Translations under genes and position numbers: made by a program
Assembly (NCBI GenBank): GCA_013360395.1
Contig: JABWBQ010000012.1
Coordinates: forward strand, 1 to 64,000
DNA length: 64,000 nucleotides
Reading direction: 5' to 3'
Source of the DNA: Flavobacteriales bacterium
Lineage (GTDB): Bacteria > Bacteroidota > Bacteroidia > Flavobacteriales_F > PHOS-HE28
Notes under the pieces: model-generated
Seen by the model: the letters and a program-made list of their open reading frames with translations, nothing else
Told to the model about the DNA's origin: nothing
The model's database searches: none
In this document: one piece after another, positions 56,301 to 64,000 of the stretch
How the letters are laid out: each line of letters opens with the position of its first letter
Numbering within the stretch: position 1 is the stretch's first letter

Positions 56301-56484
56301 ATTTTATTAACAAGCCGGTCCCGATGAACACCGCACCCCAGGATGTTCCGGAGCGGACCGAACGGATGTTGTACACGGCCTTCGTTCGTTGGCCCGCGCC
56401 CTGACGATGCCGGAACGTGCTGGCTGTCCCGGCCTCGGGCATCGCCTTGGCGGCCGGGCCGGTCGGGTGGACCCGGCCTGCCAG

Positions 56485-56492
56485 TACCTTCG
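56485..56492 (+). promoter_or_regulatory. -7 box TACCTTCG of kbl
   Basis: TAnnTTCG variant ending 21 bases before the kbl ATG. Confidence 0.45.
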
Positions 56493-56513
56493 CGGCCCCC
56501 AGCCCCGGCACCC

Positions 56514-57707
56514 ATGTACGGCTCCCTCCAGCACCATCTGCAACGTGAACTGAAGGCCATCGACGAGGCCGGATTGTTCAAACGCGAACGCATCATCACC
56601 AGCGATCAGGGCGCGGAGATCACGGTGAACGGCAGGCAGGTGCTGAACTTCTGTGCCAACAACTACCTGGGCCTGTCCGCGCATCCCGAGGTGGTCCAAG
56701 CGGCGCATGCCACGCTCGACACCCACGGCTACGGCATGAGCAGCGTACGCTTCATTTGCGGCACGCAGGACATCCACAAGGAGCTCGAACGCAAACTGGC
56801 GGAGTTCCACGGTACCGAGGACACCATCCTCTACGCCGCCTGTTTCGATGCCAACGGCGGGGTGTTCGAGCCCCTGCTGGGCGAGGAGGATGCCATCATC
56901 AGCGATGCGCTCAACCATGCCAGCATCATCGACGGGGTGCGGCTGTGCAAGGCCCGGCGCTACCGCTATGCCAACAACGACATGGCCGATCTGGAGCAGC
57001 AGCTCAAGACCGCCCGGGCGGAAGGCGCCCGCCACATCATCGTGGTCACCGACGGGGTTTTCAGCATGGACGGCATCATCGCCGACCTCCAGGGCGTGTG
57101 CGACCTGGCCGATCGCTACGAGGCCCTGGTGATGGTGGACGAATGCCATGCCGCAGGCTTCATCGGCCGGACCGGCCGGGGGAGCGTGGAGCATTGCGGG
57201 GTGATGGGCCGGGTGGACATCATCACCGGCACGCTCGGCAAGGCGCTGGGCGGTGCCATGGGCGGCTACACCACCGGGCGCAAGGAGATCATCGAGATGC
57301 TGCGACAGCGCAGCCGGCCCTACCTCTTCAGCAATTCGCTGGCCCCGGCCATCGTGGGCGCGTCCATCAAGGTCATTGACCTGCTCAGCAAGAGCACCGC
57401 GCTGCGCGATCGTCTGGAACGCAACGTGGACCGCTTCCGCACCGGCATCGAAGCCCTGGGTTTCAAGACGCGCGGTGCAGGCGCCGCCATCGTCCCGGTG
57501 ATGCTCGGCGATGCCCGGCTGAGCCAGGTGATGGCCGACAAGCTGCTTGACGAAGGGATCTATGTGATCGGCTTCTTCTACCCCGTGGTGCCCAAGGACA
57601 CCGCCCGGATCCGGGTGCAGCTCAGCGCCGCCCACACCGACGCGCATATCGACAAGGCGTTGGCCGCCTTCGGGAAGGTGGGCCGGGAACTGGGCGTGCT
57701 GGCCTGA
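56514..57707 (+). CDS. kbl: Glycine C-acetyltransferase (2-amino-3-ketobutyrate CoA ligase)
   Basis: 397 residues from ATG 56514 ([20 protein letters not shown]). PLP-dependent alpha-oxoamine synthase family: [27 protein letters not shown], and the PLP lysine in [13 protein letters not shown]. Joins glycine and acetyl-CoA, or cleaves 2-amino-3-ketobutyrate in threonine breakdown. Threonine dehydrogenase is not adjacent. The longer frame to 56343 reads non-coding promoter sequence. Confidence 0.94.
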   Translation: MYGSLQHHLQRELKAIDEAGLFKRERIITSDQGAEITVNGRQVLNFCANNYLGLSAHPEVVQAAHATLDTHGYGMSSVRFICGTQDIHKELERKLAEFHGTEDTILYAACFDANGGVFEPLLGEEDAIISDALNHASIIDGVRLCKARRYRYANNDMADLEQQLKTARAEGARHIIVVTDGVFSMDGIIADLQGVCDLADRYEALVMVDECHAAGFIGRTGRGSVEHCGVMGRVDIITGTLGKALGGAMGGYTTGRKEIIEMLRQRSRPYLFSNSLAPAIVGASIKVIDLLSKSTALRDRLERNVDRFRTGIEALGFKTRGAGAAIVPVMLGDARLSQVMADKLLDEGIYVIGFFYPVVPKDTARIRVQLSAAHTDAHIDKALAAFGKVGRELGVLA

Positions 57708-57794
57708 TCGGGAGCGGTCGGTGAATACCGGCTTTCGTCATTTTTCCAGCTTAGAATTGCGTTATCCTCGTTCACCGTTCAACCCGTCCATGGC

Positions 57795-59492
57795 ATGGTG
57801 CGGAAAACCGCCATCCTGGCGCTTCTCGTGGTCGCGGTGGGCAACTGCCTCCCCGCCCAGGACCTCGCAACCTTGGGCCAGCAGGACAATTTCCGGCTGA
57901 GCGCGGGCCTGCAGGCACAGTTCACCTTTTACCAGGCGCACGGCATCGACCCGCGGCGCACGCCCTGGTCGTGGTCGCTCTGCGGCACGCCCACGGCCAC
58001 CATCGCCGGTGTGGACCTACCCTTCCTGCTGGTGATCGGCGACCAGCAGCGCTCGTTCCAGCAGCCCTTCAACCAGTTCGGCATCAGCCCCAAGTACAAG
58101 TGGGCCAAGCTGCACCTGGGCTACCAGGACGTCAGTTTTTCCAAGTTCACCATGGCGGGCTACCGTGCACTGATGGCCGGCGTGGAACTGAACCCGGGGA
58201 AGTTCCGCTTCGGCTTCCTCTATGGCCGCTTCCAGAAGGCCGTGGAGGAGGACACCACCGCGGTGTACGACCCCGCGAAGTTCATCAGCGACGTGCCCGT
58301 GCCGGCGTACGAGCGCAAGGGCTTCGCCGTAAAGGTGGGCGTGGGCACCGAGGAGGAGCACGTGGACCTGGTGCTGCTGCGTGCCAAGGATGATCCGCGC
58401 TCCATCCGGCGGCCGGTGCGCACCGCCCTGGCCCCGGCGGGGAACCTGGTGGCCGGGCTGAAAGGCCGGGTGAAACTGGCGAAGGACCTGCATTGGGACT
58501 TCGATGTGGCGGCCAGCGGGTATGTGCGTGATCTGGAGGCCCCGGCCCTGACCGGCGAAACCGGGCCGATCGTCACGGTCGTGTCCAACATCCTGGGGCC
58601 GAACACCAGCACCCAGGCGCTGATGGCCTTGGAGACAGGCTTGCAGCTCAAGCGGAAGCGCGCCCGGTACAAGCTCACCTACCGCCGGGTGGACCCTGAC
58701 TTCAAGAGCATGGGCGCGTACTACCTGCAGACCGACGTGGAGCAGGTGACCGGCACGGTGACGGCCACCCTGCTCAAGGGCAGGCTCAGCACCAACCTCA
58801 CCGCAGGCTGGCAGCACAACAACCTGAAGAAGCTGCGCGAGGCCACCGCGCGGCGCATCATCGGCAACCTGGGCCTGAACTACCAAGCCAAGAAGGTCTT
58901 CGGCTGCCTGGTGAACTACACCAACTTCGGCATCACGCAGACACCGGAGCGCCGCAGCGTGAACGATACCACCCTGCTGGAACAGGTGAGCCAGAACCTG
59001 CTGGTGCAGCCGCGTGCCCGCTTCGCCGCGCCCAATGGCGGCCACGCCGTGTCGTACACGTTCAACTATTTCGCGCTCAGCGACCGCAGCGAGAACGCCT
59101 TCAGCAGCGCCCAGCTCACCGGGTTCCACAACGACCTGGCCTACACGCGCAACTGGAAATGGGCGCAGGCCACCCTCGGCGGCGGGTTGATCTGGCGGCG
59201 CACGGAGAACTTCGCCGGGCGCATGGAAAGCCGGGGTGCGCACGCCGAGGCCGGCTGCGCCTGGCTGAAGAAGGACCGCCTGCGCACCGAGCTGCGCACC
59301 AGCTTCGTGGCCAATGCGCTGCCCGCCGGCGGCGACGGCAGCACCTGGCAATTGGACCTGCGCGCCACATGGCAGTTGGACAAGCTCGCCATCACGCTCA
59401 CCCTGGGCCATCAGGATAACCGAAGCCGCGATGCCACCGTGCCCTCCTTCACCGAGGACCTGGCGCAGCTCGGCGTCAATTACCGTTTCTGA
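57795..59492 (+). CDS. Probable outer-membrane beta-barrel partner of the TANFOR-type gene
   Basis: 565 residues with a signal peptide (to about LPAQD). Opens with FRLSAGLQAQFTFYQAHGID and continues as alternating amphipathic strands to a terminal aromatic residue (LAQLGVNYRF), the usual barrel end. GDQQRSFQQPFNQFGISPKY and YKLTYRRVDPDFKSMGAYYL are distinctive. I do not know a named family. It ends two bases before the TANFOR-type gene and must be cotranscribed with it. Confidence 0.72.
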   Translation: MVRKTAILALLVVAVGNCLPAQDLATLGQQDNFRLSAGLQAQFTFYQAHGIDPRRTPWSWSLCGTPTATIAGVDLPFLLVIGDQQRSFQQPFNQFGISPKYKWAKLHLGYQDVSFSKFTMAGYRALMAGVELNPGKFRFGFLYGRFQKAVEEDTTAVYDPAKFISDVPVPAYERKGFAVKVGVGTEEEHVDLVLLRAKDDPRSIRRPVRTALAPAGNLVAGLKGRVKLAKDLHWDFDVAASGYVRDLEAPALTGETGPIVTVVSNILGPNTSTQALMALETGLQLKRKRARYKLTYRRVDPDFKSMGAYYLQTDVEQVTGTVTATLLKGRLSTNLTAGWQHNNLKKLREATARRIIGNLGLNYQAKKVFGCLVNYTNFGITQTPERRSVNDTTLLEQVSQNLLVQPRARFAAPNGGHAVSYTFNYFALSDRSENAFSSAQLTGFHNDLAYTRNWKWAQATLGGGLIWRRTENFAGRMESRGAHAEAGCAWLKKDRLRTELRTSFVANALPAGGDGSTWQLDLRATWQLDKLAITLTLGHQDNRSRDATVPSFTEDLAQLGVNYRF

Positions 59493-59494
59493 CC

Positions 59495-62400
59495 ATGAGA
59501 CACAGGCTCCCCTCCCTGATCGCCGCGGCCCTGGTCACCGTCGCCGCGGCGGCGCAGACACAGATCTCCGTGATACCCGTGATCACGCCGCCCTACAGCA
59601 CCCACCTCAGCGACTACCAGGGCGCGCTGATCGTGAACCTCACCAACACCACCAACGAGCAGGTGGCCCTGAAGCTCATCGGCACCCTCACCGGCGACAA
59701 CGGCTTCAGCGGCCACACGCGCAGCACCTACGCGCCCCCCGCACCGGTGGTGCTGGGCCCGCTGGAGACCCGCGTGCTGCAGGCCAATGCGCAGGCGATG
59801 GACTTCATCGACCCCAACAACTTCGAGGTCAACGCGCCGCAGCAGGTGCAGAACGCCGTGATCCAGACGGGCCTCCTGCCGGAGGGCAACTACGAGTTCT
59901 GCGTGCAGGCCGTGGACTACCAAACGGGCGAGCCCTTGTCCGCCGAAGCGCCCGTGGGCTGCCTCTTCTTCCCCATCACCTACGCGCAGCCGCCGGTGCT
60001 CACCTTCCCCTGGTGCGACGGCACCGTGGGCGATCCCTGGCCGGTGTTCACCTGGAGCCCGCCGGTGGGCGCCATCAACATGGCCAACGTGCGCTACGAC
60101 CTCTACGTGCTGGAGGTGCTGCCCGGGCAGAACCTCGTGAACGCGATGATGCTGGCCATGGACGGCGTGGCCGGCAACCCTATGGTGCGCACGGACCTGT
60201 TGGTGCCTTCCTATCCGTGGCAGCCCTACGATCCGCCGTTGAAGGAGAATACCCTCTATGCCGTGGGCGTGGTGGCACGCGATGTAACGGGAAGCGTCCT
60301 CTTCGAGAACCGGGGGCGGAGCGAGGTGTGCACCTTCACCATACAGCCGCCGACCCCGACCACCGGCACGGGCGCCTCCGTTACCGGTCAGGGAATCAGC
60401 ACGGTTGTTCCGGCGATCACCTTGCCCATCGGGCCGTTGCCGGACACGCATGTGAAGGGGCGGTTGCTGTACCGCTTCAAGGAAAGCACGCGCCCAGGCT
60501 GTGATCCGGCGGGGCCACTATCGATCGCGAACATCGGTGGGGTCATCCTCTCACCCAATGCCGCGGTAGGCCTCGCTGGCCTTCCGCCATCGGCCGGGGG
60601 CGCAACTGGCCAAGGCACCAACACGGCGATGGCGGGTCCGTTGATCAACGCCATGGGCGCAGGCGCGGCGGGCGGCACCCTTTCCATGGGGGCGTTCATG
60701 GGCGCCTTCAACCAGTCCGGCGGCTCCTCGAGCTACAGCTATGGCATGGGCGAAAGCCTGATCGCGTCGGTGGGCATGGAGCTGATCAGCCTGTTCCCGC
60801 AGGACAAGTGGAAGGACCCCTTCCCCGTGAGCACCACCGGAGCGAAGCCCTTGAAGAACATCCCCATCAAACTGGTGGAGCATGTGGTGCTCACCAATGC
60901 CACCATTCACTACGGCCAAGGCCAGACCGTGGAGCGCGACCGTTTGATCCTCGGCGTGGATTCCCTGCCTTTCATGGGCGGTGCACTCACCGGCCAGCAG
61001 GGTGATGCGGTGGAATGGCATTACGGCAAGGTGGTGGCCACGGGCACCACCGATGGCAACGGCAACTTCGACCTTTTCTACCACCAGCCCAGCTACACGG
61101 GCATCCACTTGGGCAGCTCGTCGGCGGGGATCAACAGCCTGATCATCGACCCCATCAGCCAGGAGCCGTTGATGCTGGGCTCCATCGATGCCCTCAACAC
61201 TTCCAAGGTGCTGATGATCGAGGTGGCCTCGCCCTATTACTGCAGCCCCGACCTGGAGATCTACGCACAGCCCGGCGATGTGGTGGAACTACCGGAACAG
61301 GCGTGCTACGTGCGCAGCTACGACCTGAAGGTGAGCGTTCGGCAGGGCCAATGCGCCATGCAGATGGGCGGCACCGGCTCGCCCATGGGGAACGTGCAGG
61401 TGAGCGTGATGCGCCCGGCGGACCATACGCCAACGGAGATCCCGGATGACGAAGGGCAGCACCTGGACCAAAGCATGCCGATGCCCGGCCTGGGCGATGT
61501 GCCGCTGGTGGCCCGGTGCGCCACCAAGGCCAGTGATGGCAGCGCGCTCTTCCACAACATGGTGGTGCACAGTGACGCCGCTCCCGACGATTATTTGCTG
61601 GACTGCCGCACCAGCACTGAGCGCGGGCTTTACCACTACCTGTCGTGGAACAAGACCTGGCCCAACTGGTACGGCAAGCCGCCCGTGGTGCTTCACGGCG
61701 CACGCAGCCCGCTGAACAGCCAGCTGGGCGACATCCCCGTGTACGAGGTGCCCGTGGACCTGGTGCCGCTGCAGCCCCGCGTGATGGGCCGCGTGATGGT
61801 CTCCGCCACCGAGCCGCTGCCCAATGCGCTGGTCACCTTGAGGCTGGCCTACGATCCCGCGCCGGGCAACGTGTCCCCGGTGATCGTGGGCTGCGACCAG
61901 AACACCGGGACCGCCGACTTCACCTACTTGGAATACACACGGCTCACGGACCCGGACGGCTTCTTCGATTTCACCGGCATCCTGGTGAAGGGCTCCAGCG
62001 ACGGCATGTTCTTCCTGGGCCCGCATGCCAGCATCCTGGTTTCCAAGCCGGGCTACTGGCCTGCCGTACGCCCTTTGGCCGGCGAACCGCCCGGTGTGCC
62101 GCCCGGGCAGGTGAACAACAGCAACCCCGCCAGCCCCAAAGTGGACCTGAAGATGGGCCTGCAGTGGGACATGACCAGCGGCATCCTGATGAAACCCGTG
62201 GGCTGGGTGAAGGGCTTGATCCAGGATGAAGAGGGCCGGCCCGTGCGCTGCGATGTGCAGGTGGGCGATGGACCGTGGGGCCGGTCGGAGTTGATGATGG
62301 AAGTGGTGGGCACCACCGGCGGCGGTCAGGCGCCACCAAGCGGGAACACGAATGCGCCGCTGGTCCAGATGGGGGACCCGATCATTCCGTGGTTGTTCCA

Positions 62401-64000
62401 AGTGCCCGCTGCGGGCGGTGGGCAGAACGTGCAACCGGTGCTGCCGCAGGGGCAAACCCAGACCCAGGCGCCGTTGCTTGGGGCCGGCGGTTTCATGACG
62501 TTCAAGGCCACCGAGCAGTTCATGGTGCACGGCCCTTCGGGCATGCAGCAGGTGAAACTGGTGCCGCTCAGCGACCAGTACTTCCCGCTCACGGTAACGC
62601 GCAACGTGCCCTTCCCCGTGGGTGATCAACCCGTGGACCTGGGTGCCTTCACCGTGAAGGAGAAGCGGCACCGCCTGCGCGTGAAGCTCGATTCGTTCGG
62701 CGGGCCCGTGGCCGGTGCCGTGGTGCGCGTGGACGACCGCCAGCAGGTTTCCGGCAGCGACGGCGTCGCCTACTTCGAGTTCCTCTCCGCCGCCTCCGAG
62801 TTCCGCCTGCGCGTGCAGCCGGGCGGCGACCTGATCCCGGTGGACCGCATCATCGTGAACGACGTGTCGCCCGAACCGGTGACCTTGGAGCAGTTCCTGG
62901 ACAACGGCACCCAGCTTGTCGGCCATGTGGTATCCGCGCCCGGCAATGCGCCGGTGCCCGGTGCGCGCGTGTGGGTGGAGATCGGCAGCGATCAATACGG
63001 TCCGCAGCTGAACCAGACCACCACCGACGCCAACGGCAACTTCACCCTGTCCGGCGTGCCCATGGGGCCCTTCACCGTGCATGCCGCCAAGTCCGACCCG
63101 CAGGTGAGCTACATCGGCACCGCGCAGGATGTCACCTACCTGATGGTGCCCGGCCCGCCGCCGAACTTCGGCATGGTGCCCAAGATGCCCGAGGTGACGC
63201 TGGTGCTGCAGCGCGCGGACGACCTTGACCTCACCACCCTGCTGGGCTTCCCCGTGGAGGTGACCGGGCGGACCAAGAACAACGACGGCAGCTCCACCAT
63301 CAGCGGAGCCTTCGTCAACCTGCCCGCCAACCCCAACTTCCGCCTGTACGATCCCGCGCAGCGCATCCTCTTCAGCGCCATCACCGTGGACCCCGGGCCG
63401 CCCGGACCCGGCGGCAAGCCGCGCGCTGTGCCCCGCGACGGGAAGGTGGTGACGGACATGGCGCAGGTGCCGCTCGGCCTCTACACCGGCCTGCGCGCCA
63501 GCCTGAAGGGCCTGCCGTTCTCCTTCTTCCCGGGGCGCGTGGAGGTGCACGCCATACCGAACGGAGGCGAGGTGCGCGGCACGGTGGGCAGTGAGCTCTC
63601 CTCCTTCAACTTCTCCTACGACTTCACCGGCAGCTTCTACCTGGGTGATGGCGCGGAGCAACCCCTGATCACGGTGTTCCGCAACGGCGCGCCGCTGCCC
63701 CAGCGCAGCTACAACCTGATGACGCTGGCCTACGGCGGAGGCCTGTTCGGCACATGGTCCCCCTCGAACGCGCAGTTCTCCCTCCGCGGCTTCCCCGCCC
63801 GCAGCGACCGCGCGCGCTCGGTGGTGGAGCCCGACGTGTTCCGCATCGCCACGGTGATCCAGGTGAAGGACGTGCCCGACATCACCCCGGCCGTGCTGGA
63901 CCTGGACGTGGGCGAGATCCGCGTGAACGCCACCACCATCGAGGGTATCCAGGGCGGCGGCAGCACGCTCAACTTCAAGCTGAACGACTGGAGCTTCAGC
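59495..64000 (+). CDS. Large TANFOR-type secreted protein (3' end outside window)
   Basis: Open from ATG 59495 to the right edge: 1502 codons with no stop. Signal peptide to about AAAQT. The N-terminal part (VITPPYSTHLSDYQGALIV, LKLIGTLTGDNGFSG, GLLPEGNYEFCVQAVDYQTG) matches the TANFOR domain proteins of Bacteroidota, followed by a FN3-like unit (VFTWSPPVGAINMANVRYDL). A Gly/Ala/Ser-rich linker lies near residues 345-430. Several carboxypeptidase-regulatory-like beta domains follow, the clearest being GNAPVPGARVWVEIGSD with TTTDANGNFTLSGVPMGPF. Likely a giant surface or matrix protein; function unknown. Confidence 0.8.
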   Translation, partial: MRHRLPSLIAAALVTVAAAAQTQISVIPVITPPYSTHLSDYQGALIVNLTNTTNEQVALKLIGTLTGDNGFSGHTRSTYAPPAPVVLGPLETRVLQANAQAMDFIDPNNFEVNAPQQVQNAVIQTGLLPEGNYEFCVQAVDYQTGEPLSAEAPVGCLFFPITYAQPPVLTFPWCDGTVGDPWPVFTWSPPVGAINMANVRYDLYVLEVLPGQNLVNAMMLAMDGVAGNPMVRTDLLVPSYPWQPYDPPLKENTLYAVGVVARDVTGSVLFENRGRSEVCTFTIQPPTPTTGTGASVTGQGISTVVPAITLPIGPLPDTHVKGRLLYRFKESTRPGCDPAGPLSIANIGGVILSPNAAVGLAGLPPSAGGATGQGTNTAMAGPLINAMGAGAAGGTLSMGAFMGAFNQSGGSSSYSYGMGESLIASVGMELISLFPQDKWKDPFPVSTTGAKPLKNIPIKLVEHVVLTNATIHYGQGQTVERDRLILGVDSLPFMGGALTGQQGDAVEWHYGKVVATGTTDGNGNFDLFYHQPSYTGIHLGSSSAGINSLIIDPISQEPLMLGSIDALNTSKVLMIEVASPYYCSPDLEIYAQPGDVVELPEQACYVRSYDLKVSVRQGQCAMQMGGTGSPMGNVQVSVMRPADHTPTEIPDDEGQHLDQSMPMPGLGDVPLVARCATKASDGSALFHNMVVHSDAAPDDYLLDCRTSTERGLYHYLSWNKTWPNWYGKPPVVLHGARSPLNSQLGDIPVYEVPVDLVPLQPRVMGRVMVSATEPLPNALVTLRLAYDPAPGNVSPVIVGCDQNTGTADFTYLEYTRLTDPDGFFDFTGILVKGSSDGMFFLGPHASILVSKPGYWPAVRPLAGEPPGVPPGQVNNSNPASPKVDLKMGLQWDMTSGILMKPVGWVKGLIQDEEGRPVRCDVQVGDGPWGRSELMMEVVGTTGGGQAPPSGNTNAPLVQMGDPIIPWLFQVPAAGGGQNVQPVLPQGQTQTQAPLLGAGGFMTFKATEQFMVHGPSGMQQVKLVPLSDQYFPLTVTRNVPFPVGDQPVDLGAFTVKEKRHRLRVKLDSFGGPVAGAVVRVDDRQQVSGSDGVAYFEFLSAASEFRLRVQPGGDLIPVDRIIVNDVSPEPVTLEQFLDNGTQLVGHVVSAPGNAPVPGARVWVEIGSDQYGPQLNQTTTDANGNFTLSGVPMGPFTVHAAKSDPQVSYIGTAQDVTYLMVPGPPPNFGMVPKMPEVTLVLQRADDLDLTTLLGFPVEVTGRTKNNDGSSTISGAFVNLPANPNFRLYDPAQRILFSAITVDPGPPGPGGKPRAVPRDGKVVTDMAQVPLGLYTGLRASLKGLPFSFFPGRVEVHAIPNGGEVRGTVGSELSSFNFSYDFTGSFYLGDGAEQPLITVFRNGAPLPQRSYNLMTLAYGGGLFGTWSPSNAQFSLRGFPARSDRARSVVEPDVFRIATVIQVKDVPDITPAVLDLDVGEIRVNATTIEGIQGGGSTLNFKLNDWSFS

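Noticed and set aside
61289-63661. Open frame of 790 codons on the minus strand
   Set aside because: Antisense to the TANFOR-type gene, whose plus frame is open for 1502 codons with recognisable domains.

Overview
The window is GC-rich (about 65-70% by eye over most of its length) and gene-dense, and comes from a member of the Bacteroidota, most likely a high-GC Flavobacteriales relative. Support comes from type IX secretion (T9SS) sorting domains of both kinds (a short type A C-terminus and the CHU_C gliding-motility-type C-terminus), SprB-like repeats, choice-of-anchor L proteins, a TANFOR-type protein, methionine synthase split into two genes, a purH-mreBCD-mrdA-rodA cluster, and -7 promoter boxes of the Bacteroidota form TAnnTTTG / TAnnTTCG. 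No rRNA, CRISPR array, transposase or prophage was seen. One tRNA (Phe) is present.

Layout. 1-5739 (+): the end of a RemB/Wzi-like outer-membrane protein, then a cytochrome c oxidase block (heme o synthase, two subunit III proteins, subunit IV, Sco, DUF420). 5757-11731 (-): three or four T9SS cargo genes in one transcription unit, partly of much lower GC, one of them interrupted by an in-frame TAG. The cassette lies between the oxidase block and a small CxxC membrane protein (12159) that I associate with such blocks; a patch of degenerate repeats marks that edge. 12531-15170: an S9 peptidase and a VapBC-type toxin-antitoxin pair. 15205-19925: promoter, SAM-I riboswitch with terminator, and both methionine synthase genes, separated by a GxxExxY (PD-(D/E)XK-like) gene bracketed by a high-identity repeat family. 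19959-23393: OmpA-like protein, TolC-like protein, TsaB. 23398-28844 (-): a five-gene run of M20 dipeptidase, LEA-type lipoprotein, YyaL-type thioredoxin protein, a YD-repeat-like protein and a protein built from six 22-residue repeats.

29019-36305 (+): three consecutive paralogous secreted choice-of-anchor L / CHU_C proteins. 36313-38795 (-): orphan histidine kinase and phosphoglycerate mutase. 38844-39547: HD phosphohydrolase and tRNA-Phe. 39610-45894 (+): CoaX, outer-membrane protein, LptC, small membrane protein, CNNM/CBS hemolysin-like protein and a PpiD/SurA-type foldase, a set centred on envelope assembly. 45949-53102 (-): the cell-elongation operon purH-mreB-mreC-mreD-PBP2-rodA. 53208-57707: TrpS, PlsC, GatC, a degenerate CPBP-family membrane protein and glycine C-acetyltransferase. 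57795-64000 (+): an outer-membrane-type protein and a very large TANFOR-type protein that runs off the window.

The points most worth following are the GxxExxY/repeat element sitting between the two metH genes with its catalytic acid apparently lost, the nonsense-interrupted glycoside-hydrolase-like T9SS cargo in a composition-mosaic cassette, the 22-residue repeat protein, and the TANFOR pair at the right end. All functional calls are from reading the sequence and from knowledge of the families; no database search was run.
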